Assembly: GCF_002994745.2 (NCBI RefSeq) | Contig: NC_037094.1 | Coordinates: forward strand, 8,106,001-8,170,000 | Length of the DNA: 64,000 bases | Origin: Rosa chinensis | Lineage: Eukaryota > Streptophyta > Magnoliopsida > Rosales > Rosaceae | Reading direction: 5' to 3' | Shown: positions 36,412-48,095 of the stretch, piece by piece | Numbering within the stretch: the first letter of the stretch is position 1 | Layout of the letters: the number at the start of each line of letters is the position of its first letter | Translations under genes and position numbers: made by a program | The notes under the pieces: model-generated | What the model was told of the DNA's origin: nothing | Database searches by the model: none | Seen by the model: the letters and a program-made list of their open reading frames with translations, nothing else

Positions 36412-37468
36412 TTAAATAGGAACAGCCTCAACGAGCCTCGAAAAATAGAACTGTGTTGTTGTTAGTCCTCTCTTCCTTATCCTCCACCCAACCTTGTTCA
36501 AAGCCCTCTCCACATCGGCCTCAGAGTGCAGATACGCCCTCGTGGCCTTGGAAGGCCCGGGGAAGAACTCTCCTATCCTCTTGAGGATATCGTAATACAA
36601 TGTCTTGGGTGCAAAGCTCAGAAGCAACCGATTCTCGGCCAGTGATGCAAGGTGGGCAATCATCCCATCCGCCTTGCTCTGTGGGTAATGAATCAACACA
36701 TCCAGACACACCACCGTGTCATACTTCCCTTCCAAGCTCTCTAAATCACCCACTTCGAATTTCGGCAATACGACTCCCTCTTTGCCCAAATCAAGCTGCC
36801 CTCTTGCCTGTGCAGAGTTCAAAATTCCAAAAGCTCAGAATCAAAGCATTTCAATCATCGGGATTAACGACGTCGTTTTGAGTGAATTAGAGGAATTGGA
36901 GAGGGAATTCTCTCACCTGCTTCTCTGCCTCGGCGACCATGGCGGCGGAAATGTCGGTGGCGGTGACGAGGGCGCCTTCATTAGCGAGCGGGATAGCGAG
37001 GCAGCCGGTGCCGCAGCCGGCGTCGCAGACGGTGACGCCACCAAGCGGACCTTCATCCGTCAACATCTTCATCACATTCTCCACGGTCTTCGAATGGCCG
37101 AGCCTGATATCCCTCTGAACTGTGTTGACGTCATCCGTCTCGCCGTAAATCTTCTTCCAGCGCTCGAACCCCGACTTGTTGAAGTAGTCCTTGACGACCT
37201 CCTTGTCGCCGCCGCCGACCTCCTCGGCCTGGAGCTTCCGCCGGCGCTCGGGGTCCGCGAGGGAGAGGGCGGCGGCGAGTGCGGCCACGGAGCCGCCCCC
37301 GATAGCGGCGATGGTGGCGCTGTCGACGTCGGCGGCGACGGAGGGCGGGAGGGCGAGGAGGGGCTTGAGGGTGGCGGGTCTTGTTGCGGGTTTAGTGGGC
37401 TTGGGAGAGAATATAGGGTTGGGGTTGCGGAAGTGGAGCGGGGAAGAGAGAGAGGCGGAGAATGCCAT
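36412..37468 (-). CDS. CHLM: Magnesium protoporphyrin IX methyltransferase, chloroplastic
   Basis: Exon 1 is 37468-36917 (184 codons) and exon 2 is 36807-36412, joined GT-AG: 948 nt, 315 residues, the normal length. The enzyme moves a methyl group from S-adenosylmethionine to Mg-protoporphyrin IX in chlorophyll synthesis. Residues 1 to about 45 form a Ser/Pro/Lys-rich plastid transit peptide. A hydrophobic Ala/Gly segment (about 52-70) fits membrane contact. The SAM-binding motif DAGCGTG is at 149-155, followed by TATDIS. LSFAPKTLYYDILKRIGEFF and YLHSEADVERAL are family blocks. The ATG at 37468 was chosen over an in-frame ATG at 37525 because transit-peptide composition starts there. Exon 1 is very GC-rich, which creates long antisense shadow frames. 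Confidence 0.95.
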
Positions 37469-37701
37469 TGAGATTGGGTGTCTCCGGTCCGGAGAGTGAA
37501 GGGGGAGTGTAACTAACTGTTGCACAGTATGGGTGGTTGATCAGCTTATCTGGATAGGAGCATTTGGATAAGAGAATTCGTGTTTCCTCGATTCCCGTGG
37601 GGCCCTTTTTTATATTTTATTTTTTTAGAGGCTTTGTTTGGTGTCCTTTAAACTCTAGTTTTGAAGGTGTTTGTAGTGGAGTTGGAAATTTGTTAGATTG
37701 T

Positions 37702-37784
37702 AAATTGGTTGCGGTGACTCCCGGCTAAGCTGGGTTCCAAATCCTTGATAAAAAAAAAAAATTAAAAAAAATTGGTTGCGATGA
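37702..37784 (+). mobile_element. Tiny 5'-truncated retroposed fragment with 16-bp target duplication
   Basis: AAATTGGTTGCGGTGA at 37702-37717 recurs as AAATTGGTTGCGATGA at 37769-37784 (one mismatch). Between them are 51 bp ending GGGTTCCAAATCCTTGATAA followed by an A-rich tail. This fits a dead-on-arrival LINE insertion that kept only the last bases of the 3' end. Confidence 0.65.
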
Positions 37785-38425
37785 TATGTAATAATGTGTT
37801 GCATTTTACGAGTTAGTTTAATGGTTTTGAGTTTAATACTCTTGACTCTTGAGCACTATATACAATCTCGTTGTAAACTACGGTAGGGATGTCAATAGAG
37901 TGATTTAGATATGAGGATTTCAGTATGATTTTAAGTTTGTTTCTTACTTTTGACTCTACCTCACCTTAAAAAAAAAAATAAGAAAAGGGAAAAAAAAAAC
38001 AACTACGAAGAGAAGCTTATAACAATATCATTACTAAACTGATCTAAATTAAAGGCAAGGAGAGGCAGATTATTCCTCCATATTCAGGGATTCTGATCTG
38101 CATGGCCAAGGGAGGTAACCGCATCAGCTACAAAGTTTGTTTCCGGGAATATATGCTTGAAAAGAAATATTGTCAAAGTTTTGAGCAAAAGCTTAAATAT
38201 CTTTGACCAAAGCTTTATAAGGGGGGATCACATTTCTTGTTGATGGAGTCAATGATAAGCTTTTAATCCCCCTCAACAAGGACTTAAGAACACTTGTTCT
38301 CCGGCGCTTGAAGTAAGTTGTCCGTAACAGCACTGCATTCCATAGTAATTACATTAGAGTGACAAAATTTTCGGGAACAACCAATAATAAGGGCCAATTA
38401 GAAACTCTAATGACAAAGCTAGCAA

Positions 38426-38485
38426 CAACCTCTTTCTTATTGATGACAGAACCATCAACCTCTTTCTTATTGATGACAGAACCAT
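38426..38485. repeat. 30-bp tandem duplication inside the LINE RNase H
   Basis: CAACCTCTTTCTTATTGATG and the following ten bases are repeated exactly at 38426-38455 and 38456-38485. In the minus-strand frame this doubles ten codons (DGSVINKKEV) without a shift. Confidence 0.85.
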
Positions 38486-38683
38486 CAAAATTTAATTTAG
38501 CGGAGAGTTTTCAGTACACGGCCCATGTGCAGCAAAGATGATTGGATTGGTCCATAAATTGATAGCCGCGCCCACGTATCGGATGGCTAAGACAGGATGT
38601 GTATTTCCATTGTACAGCTCAGATTGCTGTGCACTTGCACCCGCCATGCATCGAAGAATTTTTGTTAATTTAGAGAAATGTTG

Positions 38684-38708
38684 TTTTTTTTTTTTTTGGG
38701 GGGGGGGG
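38684..38708. repeat. T14-G11 homopolymer tract
   Basis: Fourteen T (38684-38697) are followed directly by eleven G (38698-38708), inside the LINE remnant. Confidence 0.85.
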
Positions 38709-39100
38709 ACCAGTGAATAAGAGACTCTTCAAGTTGACATGGTTATGAGATCTATAGTTGGCACCAATAGCAGCTATAGAGTGAACAATAAAAATTGGGA
38801 AAGGAGAGAAACACAGTTGAAGATGAGGTTGTTCCTGGCTTTCCAAATTTTCCAGCAAAGAAGTAAACGATTTTTAGCATTAGACTTGAGGCAGTCTTTC
38901 TTGAACCAAGAGGAAAACCAATTTTCAAAAATTTGGATTGTGTATCCACACCAGTAAGGTTCCAAACATTTGAGGCAAAAGGGCAGAAGGAAATATATGG
39001 TTTAAATGTTCCACCCCAGAACCACAAAAAGGATAAAAAGAATCAAAATTATTAGTATAACAAGTCATTCTTGCCCTAGTTTTCAATCCCCCTCTAGTAA

Positions 39101-39477
39101 GAGCAAGTTCACCAGGGTGTGTGTGTTTGGTGGGGTGGTAAGGCTTTGGTCTCATATATAAGAGGTCAAGAGTTCGAGCCCCATCAAGGGTGGGAATGGG
39201 GTGGGGTTTTTTTTAAAAAAAAAAAAAAAAAAAAAGTTCACCAGGTCACCCACTATTCACTGCTTTTTAGTATTAATTTTCACACTCTGGGTCACGGGCA
39301 CAGTTTTCATGATCACCTGGGTCACCATGTCACTTTACAAGTCACGATGGTGACCTAGAAAGTGACTCCGGTTACCCAGGGTACAAAATACACTCTACTC
39401 GTGATTTATAGGGTGAAATTAATACTAAAAAATAGTAAATAGTGGGTAACCTAGTAACCTAACAAATGAACTTGCTC
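39101..39477. mobile_element. PIF/Harbinger-like MITE with TAA target duplication
   Basis: The ends GAGCAAGTTCA (39101-39111) and TGAACTTGCTC (39467-39477) are exact inverse complements. The inverted arms extend well inward: GTCACCCACTATTCACTGCT on the left pairs with AGTAAATAGTGGGTAAC on the right. TAA flanks both sides (39098-39100 and 39478-39480), as for PIF/Harbinger elements. A SINE with its own TSD interrupts it at 39117-39245. Confidence 0.8.
39105..39245 (+). mobile_element. tRNA-derived SINE with 12-bp target duplication
   Basis: AAGTTCACCAGG at 39105-39116 recurs at 39234-39245. The body (39117-39233) has an A-box-like GGTGGTAAGG and a B-box-like GAGTTCGAGCCCC (39170-39182), the internal RNA polymerase III promoter of a tRNA-derived SINE, and ends in TTTT and a poly-A of about 20. 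It does not fold as a complete tRNA. It lies inside the MITE. Confidence 0.85.
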
Positions 39478-39639
39478 TAAGGAGGCAAAAGAAGATCATG
39501 ACTTTAGGAGCGACATTAAGACGCAAGATACCATTCAGAATATTGACATTAAAAAAAAAGAAGAAGCTTGACCACATTGAAGCCAACTTTTTCCATCAAC
39601 AGCTGGGCCCCAAATAAATTCATCTTTGTCTAACTTGGC

Positions 39640-39810
39640 TTTTGTTTAACTTAGCAGCCAGGTTGCCTGTATCTTAGCTTTTGTTCAACTTTTGAAGACT
39701 TCTCATCCTTATTTCCGGATTTATTTCCCATCAACTTGCCAGCCAGGTTGCCTCGATCTTAGCTTTTGTTTAACTTTCGAAGACTTCTCATCCTTATTTC
39801 CCATCGACAA
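39640..39810. repeat. 85-bp imperfect tandem duplication
   Basis: AGCCAGGTTGCCT followed by ATCTTAGCTTTTGTT and GAAGACTTCTCATCCTTATT occurs at 39656 and again at 39741, giving a period of 85 bp. A partial third copy may lie just upstream (CTTGGCTTTTGTTTAACTTA). Confidence 0.75.
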
Positions 39811-40194
39811 CGCCACACATTTCACATGTGAACTGTGAATTTCCATTACATATTTGATATCTATAAACATAACCTCATGCAAATTTGAATGTATGGATGG
39901 TTTCACAATAAATTAAGCAAGTTCCTTCACTATTCGAGAATTAGATTGGCAAAAATTGTGCTCATCCTCAATTTCTTATTCATTCAGGATCTTATACATA
40001 TTTGACCTTATCTTTATTTAAATCCCTAGACATATCCTAATTATCATAAGTTTGAGAAATGCAAATGAGCATTCATAAGTGTTTTTGACACAGTGATCTT
40101 TTATGTATACTTACACAAAAAATGTCTCGAAAATTATAATGCGCGCGCACACACATAATATATATATATATATATATGTTCTAGGATCCTTGAC

Positions 40195-41205
40195 TAAAAG
40201 CTCAAAAATGAGCTAAAATTATCCCACTTACTTCAGCAAGAGATTTTTATTTCCACTAACCTAATTTAAAACAAAATAACTATTTTGCCTTCAATGTAAT
40301 TAATGAATTAAATGTCATGCCACTCTCTCTCTCTTCTATTCTCTCCCCTCTCCTCTGTCTCTCTTTCCAGACCAATCTCTCTCTACATATCAAAGCCGGT
40401 GGCCTGCTGCATCTCTTCCCTTTGCTTGAATCTACGTCCCCACCTTCTCCGGCAAGCTGCTTCAGAGCTCTGACGACAGAGATGAGCTCTAATTTCATAT
40501 CATTGTCGGTGCAATCTCTCTCTCGCAAAGCCGCCTTCTCCTCCGGCGAGGATTTCCAGATAACCTCAACTTATTCTTCGAATTCGCCCTCATTTTCCGA
40601 CCACACTATCCGATCGAGGTCTGAATTTTGCAGAAACTGTTTTGTTGAAGATTTGCGAAGTGGAACCGTGGAAGGGTTACTATCACTCCGACCCAGGCCC
40701 AACTCAAATCCATAGTCGTCGAGGAGAAGCTGACCGCCCCCTTCGACTTCAAATGCTTCTTGGAGCTTATAGGGATGCACAGGAAGCCTGAGCCCATCAA
40801 TAGCCAGCTCCGCGACGCCTTCAAGGTCCTCGACAAGGACGCCACTGACTTCGTCTCCGTCTCGGAGCTCCGGCACATCCTCCCAGCATCGGCGAGAAAT
40901 TGGAGGTCTTCCCTAATAACTTTGGGGCCGGCGTCGTTGTTGGATGGCTTCTTGGGTGTCCAACTATGAGTTCTCTCTCTCTTCCATTTTCTCTCTCTCC
41001 CTCTCTCTGTCTCTAAATAACAAAGGGGTGAGAGGTAAAATGATATTAAAAAAAAATAAAAACAAAAAAAAAATCTTAATGGGGTATTAGAGAAGACTTC
41101 CTTAGAGTGTTTTGGGTAAGAGGGAATTAAAAAAACTTAATGAGGTTAGTGAGAAAGAAATCCCTAGAAATGGAGTAAATGAACAAAAACCCTATCTTCT
41201 ATTAA
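40195..41205 (+). mobile_element. Pack-MULE-like element carrying captured gene DNA
   Basis: The left side (about 40215-40268) reads ACTTACTTC...GATTTTTATTTCCACTAACCTAATTT. The right side, read in reverse (about 41197-41130), gives TTTACTCC...GGATTTCTTTCTCACTAACCTCATT. They align over about 45 bp as imperfect terminal inverted repeats. The interior has CT-rich UTR-like DNA and a GC-rich coding fragment similar to a calmodulin-like gene. This is the layout of a non-autonomous Mutator element with a captured host gene. I could not fix the exact ends or a 9-bp TSD. Confidence 0.55.
40650..40968 (+). pseudogene. Calmodulin-like (CML13/14-type) EF-hand gene fragment, frameshifted
   Basis: From about 40685 the frame reads [14 protein letters not shown] sequence, then [34 protein letters not shown] and [11 protein letters not shown]. 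This matches the middle and third EF-hand of plant CML13/14-like proteins. The loop [12 protein letters not shown] is nearly canonical. At about 40877 one base is missing, so the family block SIGEKLE is read out of frame. No introns are present, and the N-terminal half and fourth EF-hand are absent. It is non-functional as calmodulin and was probably captured by the surrounding element. Confidence 0.75.
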
Positions 41206-41661
41206 CATTATGAAAGAGACGAGATTAAACATATAAATCAATCGGTATAGAACTACTCTTAACTAGTAGAGCTACAAATCCGTACACTTAATATTGTCGG
41301 TCAAGAACTCAAGAAACAGTTTTTATGACCCCAAACATCCCCTAAGAAATGGCGCGCAGACTTGGCCATTAATCCAGTAACATCACTCCGATCCCGACGC
41401 GCCACCGAAACGACCTTTCAAAAACAGCAACCATTTTTACCAAAAGCCACTCAACTTACAGTGTCGACTTACACACCCACAAAGAGCCAAACACCAAGAC
41501 CAAGGCACCTAGCTACTACCGAGTCACTGACAACGCAACACTCTACTACAAGCCAAGGAATAGTATCGCCGCTTTGATCCTCATCGAAACTCCCGCTTCA
41601 TCACACATGTTTTACTATATGTAAAACACATACCTTTCTGGGAAACCATTCTCGCATTTCA

Positions 41662-44600
41662 ATGGCAGTCGTGGCTTGCTTTAGGCTCTTACTAGTATTC
41701 ACTGTGTTTCTATATGCGGCGGAGTCGAAGTACATTCAGTACAATACGACGTCGGTCCTTGTTCCCGGGAAGCTGAACGTTCATTTGGTCGCTCACAGCC
41801 ACGACGACGTCGGATGGCTGAAGACCATTGACCAGTACTATGTTGGCTCCAATAATTCCATCCAGGTTTGCTTCCTCTCCTCTGTTGATTGAATCTTTTT
41901 TGTTTTTGTTATTTGAACTGTTTTTGCTGAATCAGGATTTGAATGATCGCAGGGAGCTTGTGTTCAGAACGTGCTGGATTCTTTGGTTCCGGCACTGTTA
42001 GCCGATAAGAACCGCAAGTTCATATACGTTGAGCAGGTGATTATTACTGATTTCAACTTTTTTGTCTTTTCTGTTTAGTGGAATAGTTGTGATGGAATTA
42101 GAATTTTGAATGTGAACGTGAATTTGGGGTGGATTTTGTAGGCATTTTTCCAAAGATGGTGGAGAGATCAGAGCGAGGAGGTGCAAGACATAGTGAAGGA
42201 GCTGGTCAGCTCTGGTCAACTGGAGCTCATGTACTGAAATAAATGCAATGGCTTTAATATTACTTTCGATTTTTAGATGAAAATAGCTGAGTTATTGGAT
42301 ATTAGGAATTTAGGAGTACTAAAGGTTTGAAATTTAGATCAAACTTTCAAAGTTTTGCCTATAAATAGTGTTGTTCTTGTTGTTTTTTGGGTTGCAGAAA
42401 TGGGGGGATGTGTATGCACGATGAGGCGGCTCCCCATTACATTGATATGATTGATCAGACAACTCTGGGGCATCGATTTATTAAGCAGGAATTCAATCTG
42501 ACTCCTAGAATCGGTTGGCAAATTGATCCATTTGGACATTCTGCTGTGCAGGCTTACCTTTTGGGGGCTGAGGTCTATATGCTTTCTTCAACTTGTTTGT
42601 GAAAATGCTAACTATTAGAAACCGTCTCTTGGAAGTTGACTCACAGCTCTTTTGTTGGCCTAGGTTGGATTTGACTCTCTTTTCTTTGCGCGAATTGATT
42701 ACCAAGACAGAGCTAAACGAAAAGTTGACAAAAGCCTTGAGGTTGTGTGGCGGGGTTCTAAGAGTCTAGGTTCATCTGCGCAGGTGAGTGATGCAAAGTT
42801 ATGCTGTTCTGATCTTTCTGTTCAGATGAATTTTATATATAAATAATTCATATATAAATGGTGGATAGATTGCTATGCTCTTTCTATGTAGTCTTGATTG
42901 CTTACTAAACGAGCTACTTGTGCGTGTAGATTTTTACTGGTGCATTTCCTGCAAATTATGAACCTCCAAGTGATAATTTCTACTTTGAAGTTAATGATGC
43001 TGCCCCTATTGTACAAGTGAGTCCACAGTCAAGCAATGCTCACAGGATGTTGCAAACTTGACATCTATATATTCACTTCTGTTTGTAGACTTATCTGTTT
43101 TGCTTCCTTGTTTGAAGGATAATATGGATTTGTTTGACTACAATGTGCCGGACCGCGTTAATGATTTCGTATCTGCTGCTTTGTCACAAGTAAGACACAG
43201 GGCATTTTATTTGGATGTATATGAATTTTTATCACTTCCTCAACAGTTTGAGTGGTCTCCCAGTCATTCATTTGTTCCAATATCTTATTTAAAGAGAGTC
43301 CAAATCTGTCAAGGATTATGTATATACTTGTTTCTCTTTTTCAGGCGAACATTACTCGGACAAATCATATCATGTGGACCATGGGAACTGATTTTAAGTA
43401 TCAATATGCTCATACATGGTTTCGTCAGATGGATAAATTCATTAATTATGTGAATCAAGTTAGTTCACGTACTACTGCATTTTTTGTCATTTCAATAGCA
43501 TCATATTTAAAGACTTGCTTCATTTTCTGTGCTAATGGACTTATTGAATTGCATGGTTGTAGGATGGGCGTGTCAATGCCTTGTACTCAACCCCATCAAT
43601 ATATACTGATGCCAAATACGCAGCAGATGAGTCATGGCCGATCAAGAGTGACGACTTCTTTCCGTGAGTTTAAATTTTTCAGATTTAAAGTCACTAACAG
43701 GTATCCACTCCTTTTCCTGTTTGTTGACCAATAATCATGTGTATTTATCAGATATGCTGACAATGTAAATGCTTACTGGACTGGTTACTTTACAAGCAGA
43801 CCAGCCCTCAAAGGCTATGTAAGAGTGATGAGTGGCTACTATTTGGTATACCTTCGTGAACACTTTAGCTTGTATCAGTGAGAATTATGTTTTAGGCTCT
43901 TAGAATGATAACAAGACCATGGTTTATGTAAATTGTGCTTTAATTTATGAACAGGCAGCAAGACAATTGGAATTTTTTAAGGGACGGAGTAAATCAGGGC
44001 CCAACACAGAGTATTTGGCTGATGCTTTAGCAATTGCTCAACATCATGATGCAATTAGTGGCACATCTAAGCAGCACGTGGCTAATGATTATGCAAAACG
44101 GCTTTCAATAGGTTATGTGGAGGTAAAACTGTCTTGCTACTGCTATTCTTAGTAGTTAATATACTTTTTTCTTATAATCCAATGCTTTCCACTGAACTGT
44201 CTTTTGCAGGCGGAGAAAGTTGTCGCAGAATCACTTTCTTGCATGACAGAGTCATCACAAGCTGGTTGCAAGAGTGTTGTAACCAAGTTTCAACAGGCAA
44301 AATATAGTTACCCCCTTTCCTTTACTTTTGGGCTGTTTCACTCCACACCTAGTACATACTGACACTTCGTCTTTCTTTTGGTCTCATTCTTTCAATTATA
44401 TTCTGTCTCAGTGTCCCCTTCTGAATATTAGCTATTGTCCATCGTCAGAAGTTGATCTTTCAAAGGGGAAAGACCTGGTGAGCGATAGTTCTATGATTAA
44501 AGAAAAAATCTGTCATGTTTTGTTGTTAATCAAGAAGTAAATATTATTAATTTCATGACCTACTCGCTTTGTAGGTTATTGTTGTCTATAATTCTCTGGG

Positions 44601-47600
44601 ATGGAAAAGAAAGGATGTGATAAAGATTCCTGTAAGTAATTATTTTCTGTTATATTTTGTTTTGAACACTTGGTTTGATCTTTTGACCAGATGATCTCAT
44701 CTTACTGACCTTGTACAGGTTGTCAGTAAAAATGTCATTGTAAAGGACTCTACTGGAAAAGAAATTGAATCACAGATTCTACCCCTGCTTAATGCATCCC
44801 TAAGCATAAGAAACAGCCTTGTTAAGGCATATCTGGGTTTATCTCCGAGTGTGACCCCAAGTTATTGGCTTGCGTTTTCAGCAACTGTACCACCTCTTGG
44901 CTTTAGCACTTACATTGTCTCAAGTGCCAAAAAGACAGGTTAACCATCTGAATTCCAATTTGTTTGATACTCATGCAAGATAGACTGCATAATTTCTTAG
45001 ATTTTGTTTCATTGGCCACCTGGCAATTGCAGCTACTACTTCAGAGCGACTTATTACAGAGTACAAGACAGAACAAAGTCAAAATAATGAAATCGAAGTG
45101 GGGCCAGGGAACTTGAAACTCATTTATTCTGGAAATGATGGAAAACTAATTGAATACAAAAACAGCAGAAGCTCGGTACGTGTTTTGGCTGACATGCTCA
45201 GTTTCAATTCAAGAATATTTTTTCTAACAGCTTTTTTCTCTGATGCCTGTTTCCCTGAAAATCATTGCTAAAATTCTGTTCATTTTCCTTTATAATTGTA
45301 TATATTGCGTGCATCTGAACTTCTGAATTGATGTTTATAATTGAAGGTCAAAGAGTCGGTAGATCAATCATTTAGCTACTACCCTGGAGATGATGGAAAG
45401 CATGCAAATAAATCTGATTTACAGGTAACGAAGAGCATTGGTTGTTTCCCAAATGTCCTTTAGTCATGATTGTATTGCGGTTGAGAGATATCTTAAAAGT
45501 ATATGCGTGCGTGTGTGTGTGTCTAGCAAAGCCTAACATTCTGTAAATTTTGTTTTTGAAGGCCTCTGGAGCTTATATCTTCCGTCCTAATGGTACATAT
45601 CCCATTAACTCTGAAGGGAAGGTATGACATGATATCTTTTAAAAGACTGTCGGATATTGTTATGAAACCACAATGAGAAACAGAGGAGTTACCATTATAA
45701 TTTTCAGGGTTCTCTTACTGTTTTGAGGGGTCCATTGTTAGATGAAGTACACCAGAGGATCAACTCTTGGATATACCAGGTGGTTATCCTGTACTTATCA
45801 CTCAATTGAACGCTGTATCTGGCATTGTGTCAAACCTTCTTTCTCTGTTAATGCTCAAATTATAAACAGGGAGAATATGATTTAAGGCTATTGGCACGAA
45901 GATTTCTTTATTGATGTTAGTATTTGTTTCATACTTGAACAGGTCACTAGAGTGTACAAGGAAAAAGAGCATGCTGAGATTGAATTTACTGTGAGTTAAC
46001 TGCGCTGCATAATGTATTATCTATTTCATCTGCATGTGATTATCATATAACTAAAATTAGAGTTTCTCTTTGTAAAATAACATTCTCTTTTCAGGTTGGG
46101 CCTATCCCAATTGATGATGGAATTGGCAAAGAGATTGTAACAAAGATTACAACCAGCATGAAGACTAACAAACAATTCTACACAGATTCTAATGGGCGTG
46201 ATTTTATTGAAAGAGTAGGTTTTGTGCTTGCTTTCATTTGTAGGATAAAATCATAATATATAGAAGCTGTTTGCAAGCTATGAATACCTTTGTTCAATGT
46301 CTGCAAGGTTCTAGAAACAACTCACGTAGTACTACATCTTAGATAATTTATTGTTTTGCAGATTCGTGACTATAGAAAAGACTGGGACCTGGAAGTGAAT
46401 CAACCTGTTGCTGGAAATTATTATCCGGTATGATCCACCTATCATTTTGTACTTACAGTATAAGAAGTTTAATTCATAATTAGAACTACAAATCTGATTT
46501 GATTAATTTCCTTTACCATCTGTCCTTTCAGATTAATCTGGGAATGTACACGAAAGATAACAGCAAAGAGCTGTCAGTATTAGTAGATAGATCTGTGGGT
46601 GGATCCAGCATTGTGGATGGACAATTGGAACTTATGATTCATAGGTTTGTTCTGCAACTTCTGTCCCTCTCTTGGAGTCCAGTGTGTTACTTATGTTCTT
46701 GATTTCACTTCATACGTGGTCTGTGAAAAGTTATTTTTCTCTATATGAAGTACTTCAGAAGAAAATGAACATGGAGTTTCCCCCTTTTCAGGAGGTTGGT
46801 CTATGATGATGCTCGAGGTGTTGGAGAAGCACTAAATGAAACTGTGTGCATTCAAGATGATTGCAAAGGACTAACAGTAAGATCATAAAAACCTATTTAT
46901 GGTCCGAAGTGTCAACAAAGACCAAAATTTTAGCATCTGATTTGTTACATTAAAATGCTTTGACAGGTCACAGGAAAGTACTATCTCAGACTTGATCCTA
47001 TAGGAGAGGGTGCTAAATGGCGTCGATCACTTGGTCAGGAGATATACTCTCCATTTCTTTTAGCCTTCACAGAACAGGTAAAAGAAGGAAGTTGATGTGC
47101 TCTTTTTGATAGCGTAGGTCATCTGTAGTTAAAATGAATTTATTTTTCTTGTAGGATGGAGATCAGTGGACAAAATCTCATGTCACAACCTTTTCAGGAA
47201 TGGATCCTTCCTACAGTTTACCAGATAATGTTGCAATACTAACCATCCAGGTTTGTATTTCTCATCAAGAAGTTGATCAAAGATAAGCAAACCACCTCGT
47301 TTTTATTTGGTGGAATGTGGGGTAATCAATATCTATATATCACTGATAAATGTTTCATGGAACTAAACTCTGCACTCCTAATGGAGTACAACGTACCTAT
47401 CATGAATTCCATGGCAGCCCCCTCTGAAATATACCGGAATTACATTATTGATATCGTTTCTTGAACGCTGCAGGAGCTGGAAGATGGAAAAGTTCTCTTT
47501 CGCCTGGCACATTTATACGAGGTTTAATTAGTTTCTTTATTATATACTCTTAGATTTCAGTTTACAAATTAATCAATGCATTCTAATAAGAATTTGATTA

Positions 47601-47978
47601 CTCGATCTTATGAATTGCATGAAATGATAGATTGAAGAGGACAACGATCTTGCGGTTATGGCAAGTGTAGAACTAAAAAAAGTGTTTGCAGACAAGAAGG
47701 TAGATACATATTGATCCTTTATTACTGGTGAATACTAGCCATCCGAGTTCTCTTTGTAATGTCTACCTTTTGATCAAATCCAGATAAAGCAAATAACAGA
47801 AATGAGCTTATCTGCTAATCAAGGAAGAGCTGAAATGGAGAAGAAGAGATTGGTCTGGAAAGTAGAAGGCTCCTCTGAAGAAGAACCAAAAGTGTCGAGG
47901 GGAGGACCTGTTGATCCAACAAAGCTGGTGGTGGATCTTGCTCCAATGGAAATTCGAACATTTACGATCAACTTCTAG
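41662..47978 (+). CDS. GH38 alpha-mannosidase (lysosomal/vacuolar type), copy 1, 29 exons
   Basis: Exons: 41662-41865, 41953-42036, 42142-42230, 42398-42572, 42664-42783, 42930-43016, 43118-43189, 43345-43458, 43563-43663, 43752-43845, 43955-44122, 44210-44296, 44412-44477, 44575-44631, 44719-44938, 45033-45175, 45347-45424, 45562-45621, 45708-45779, 45943-45990, 46095-46214, 46362-46427, 46532-46644, 46792-46876, 46967-47077, 47155-47250, 47474-47521, 47631-47699, 47784-47978. Total 3,042 nt, 1,013 residues, intact. It hydrolyses terminal alpha-mannose from N-glycans in the vacuole or cell wall. A signal peptide covers about 1-21. Zinc and catalytic residues are visible: HSHDDVGW (45-52), QIDPFGH (nucleophile D169) and QHHDAISG (about 409-416). 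The donor after exon 12 is GC. It heads a tandem pair with 54827-61680. Confidence 0.95.
44297..44411 (+). other. GC-AG intron 12 of mannosidase copy 1
   Basis: Exon 12 ends TTTCAACAG at 44296 and the intron begins GCAAAAT. The next exon starts TGTCCCCTT after CTCAG. Protein continuity ([12 protein letters not shown]) leaves no GT alternative. The same GC donor is present at the matching place in copy 2. Confidence 0.85.
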
Positions 47979-48095
47979 TCTTGACTGCTGAAAAGTCAAG
48001 GTGGTTACAGATGCTCTCTCTTGTATCAGTTGTATGTAGGTTGATAATCAAGGGAAAGACAAAATAATTACTTTCCTCTCCGTCAACCAAACAAG

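Larger units (their letters stand above)
38060..39560 (-). mobile_element. LINE remnant (zf-RVT and RNase H), split by a MITE
   Basis: On the minus strand, 39560-39481 reads NVAPKVMIFFCLL and, across the MITE insertion, continues as RGGLKTRARMTC, then a Cys/His zf-RVT core (CGSGVEHLNHIF). Further down (38500-38060) are the RNase H signatures KLNFDGSV and VLVEGD. Stops and frame changes are frequent. The continuity of the domain on both sides shows that the MITE entered later. No poly-A or TSD of the LINE itself was fixed. Confidence 0.75.

Noticed and set aside
36716..37499. Long Gly-rich plus-strand open frames
   Set aside because: Antisense shadows of the GC-rich CHLM exon 1.
39117..39233. 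Possible tRNA gene (B-box-like GTTCGAGCC)
   Set aside because: Does not give a complete cloverleaf and is bounded by a 12-bp TSD and poly-A, so it is a SINE.
40280..40715. Ser-rich open frame (132 residues) and antisense partners
   Set aside because: CT-rich captured or UTR-like DNA inside the Pack-MULE-like element, with no domain.
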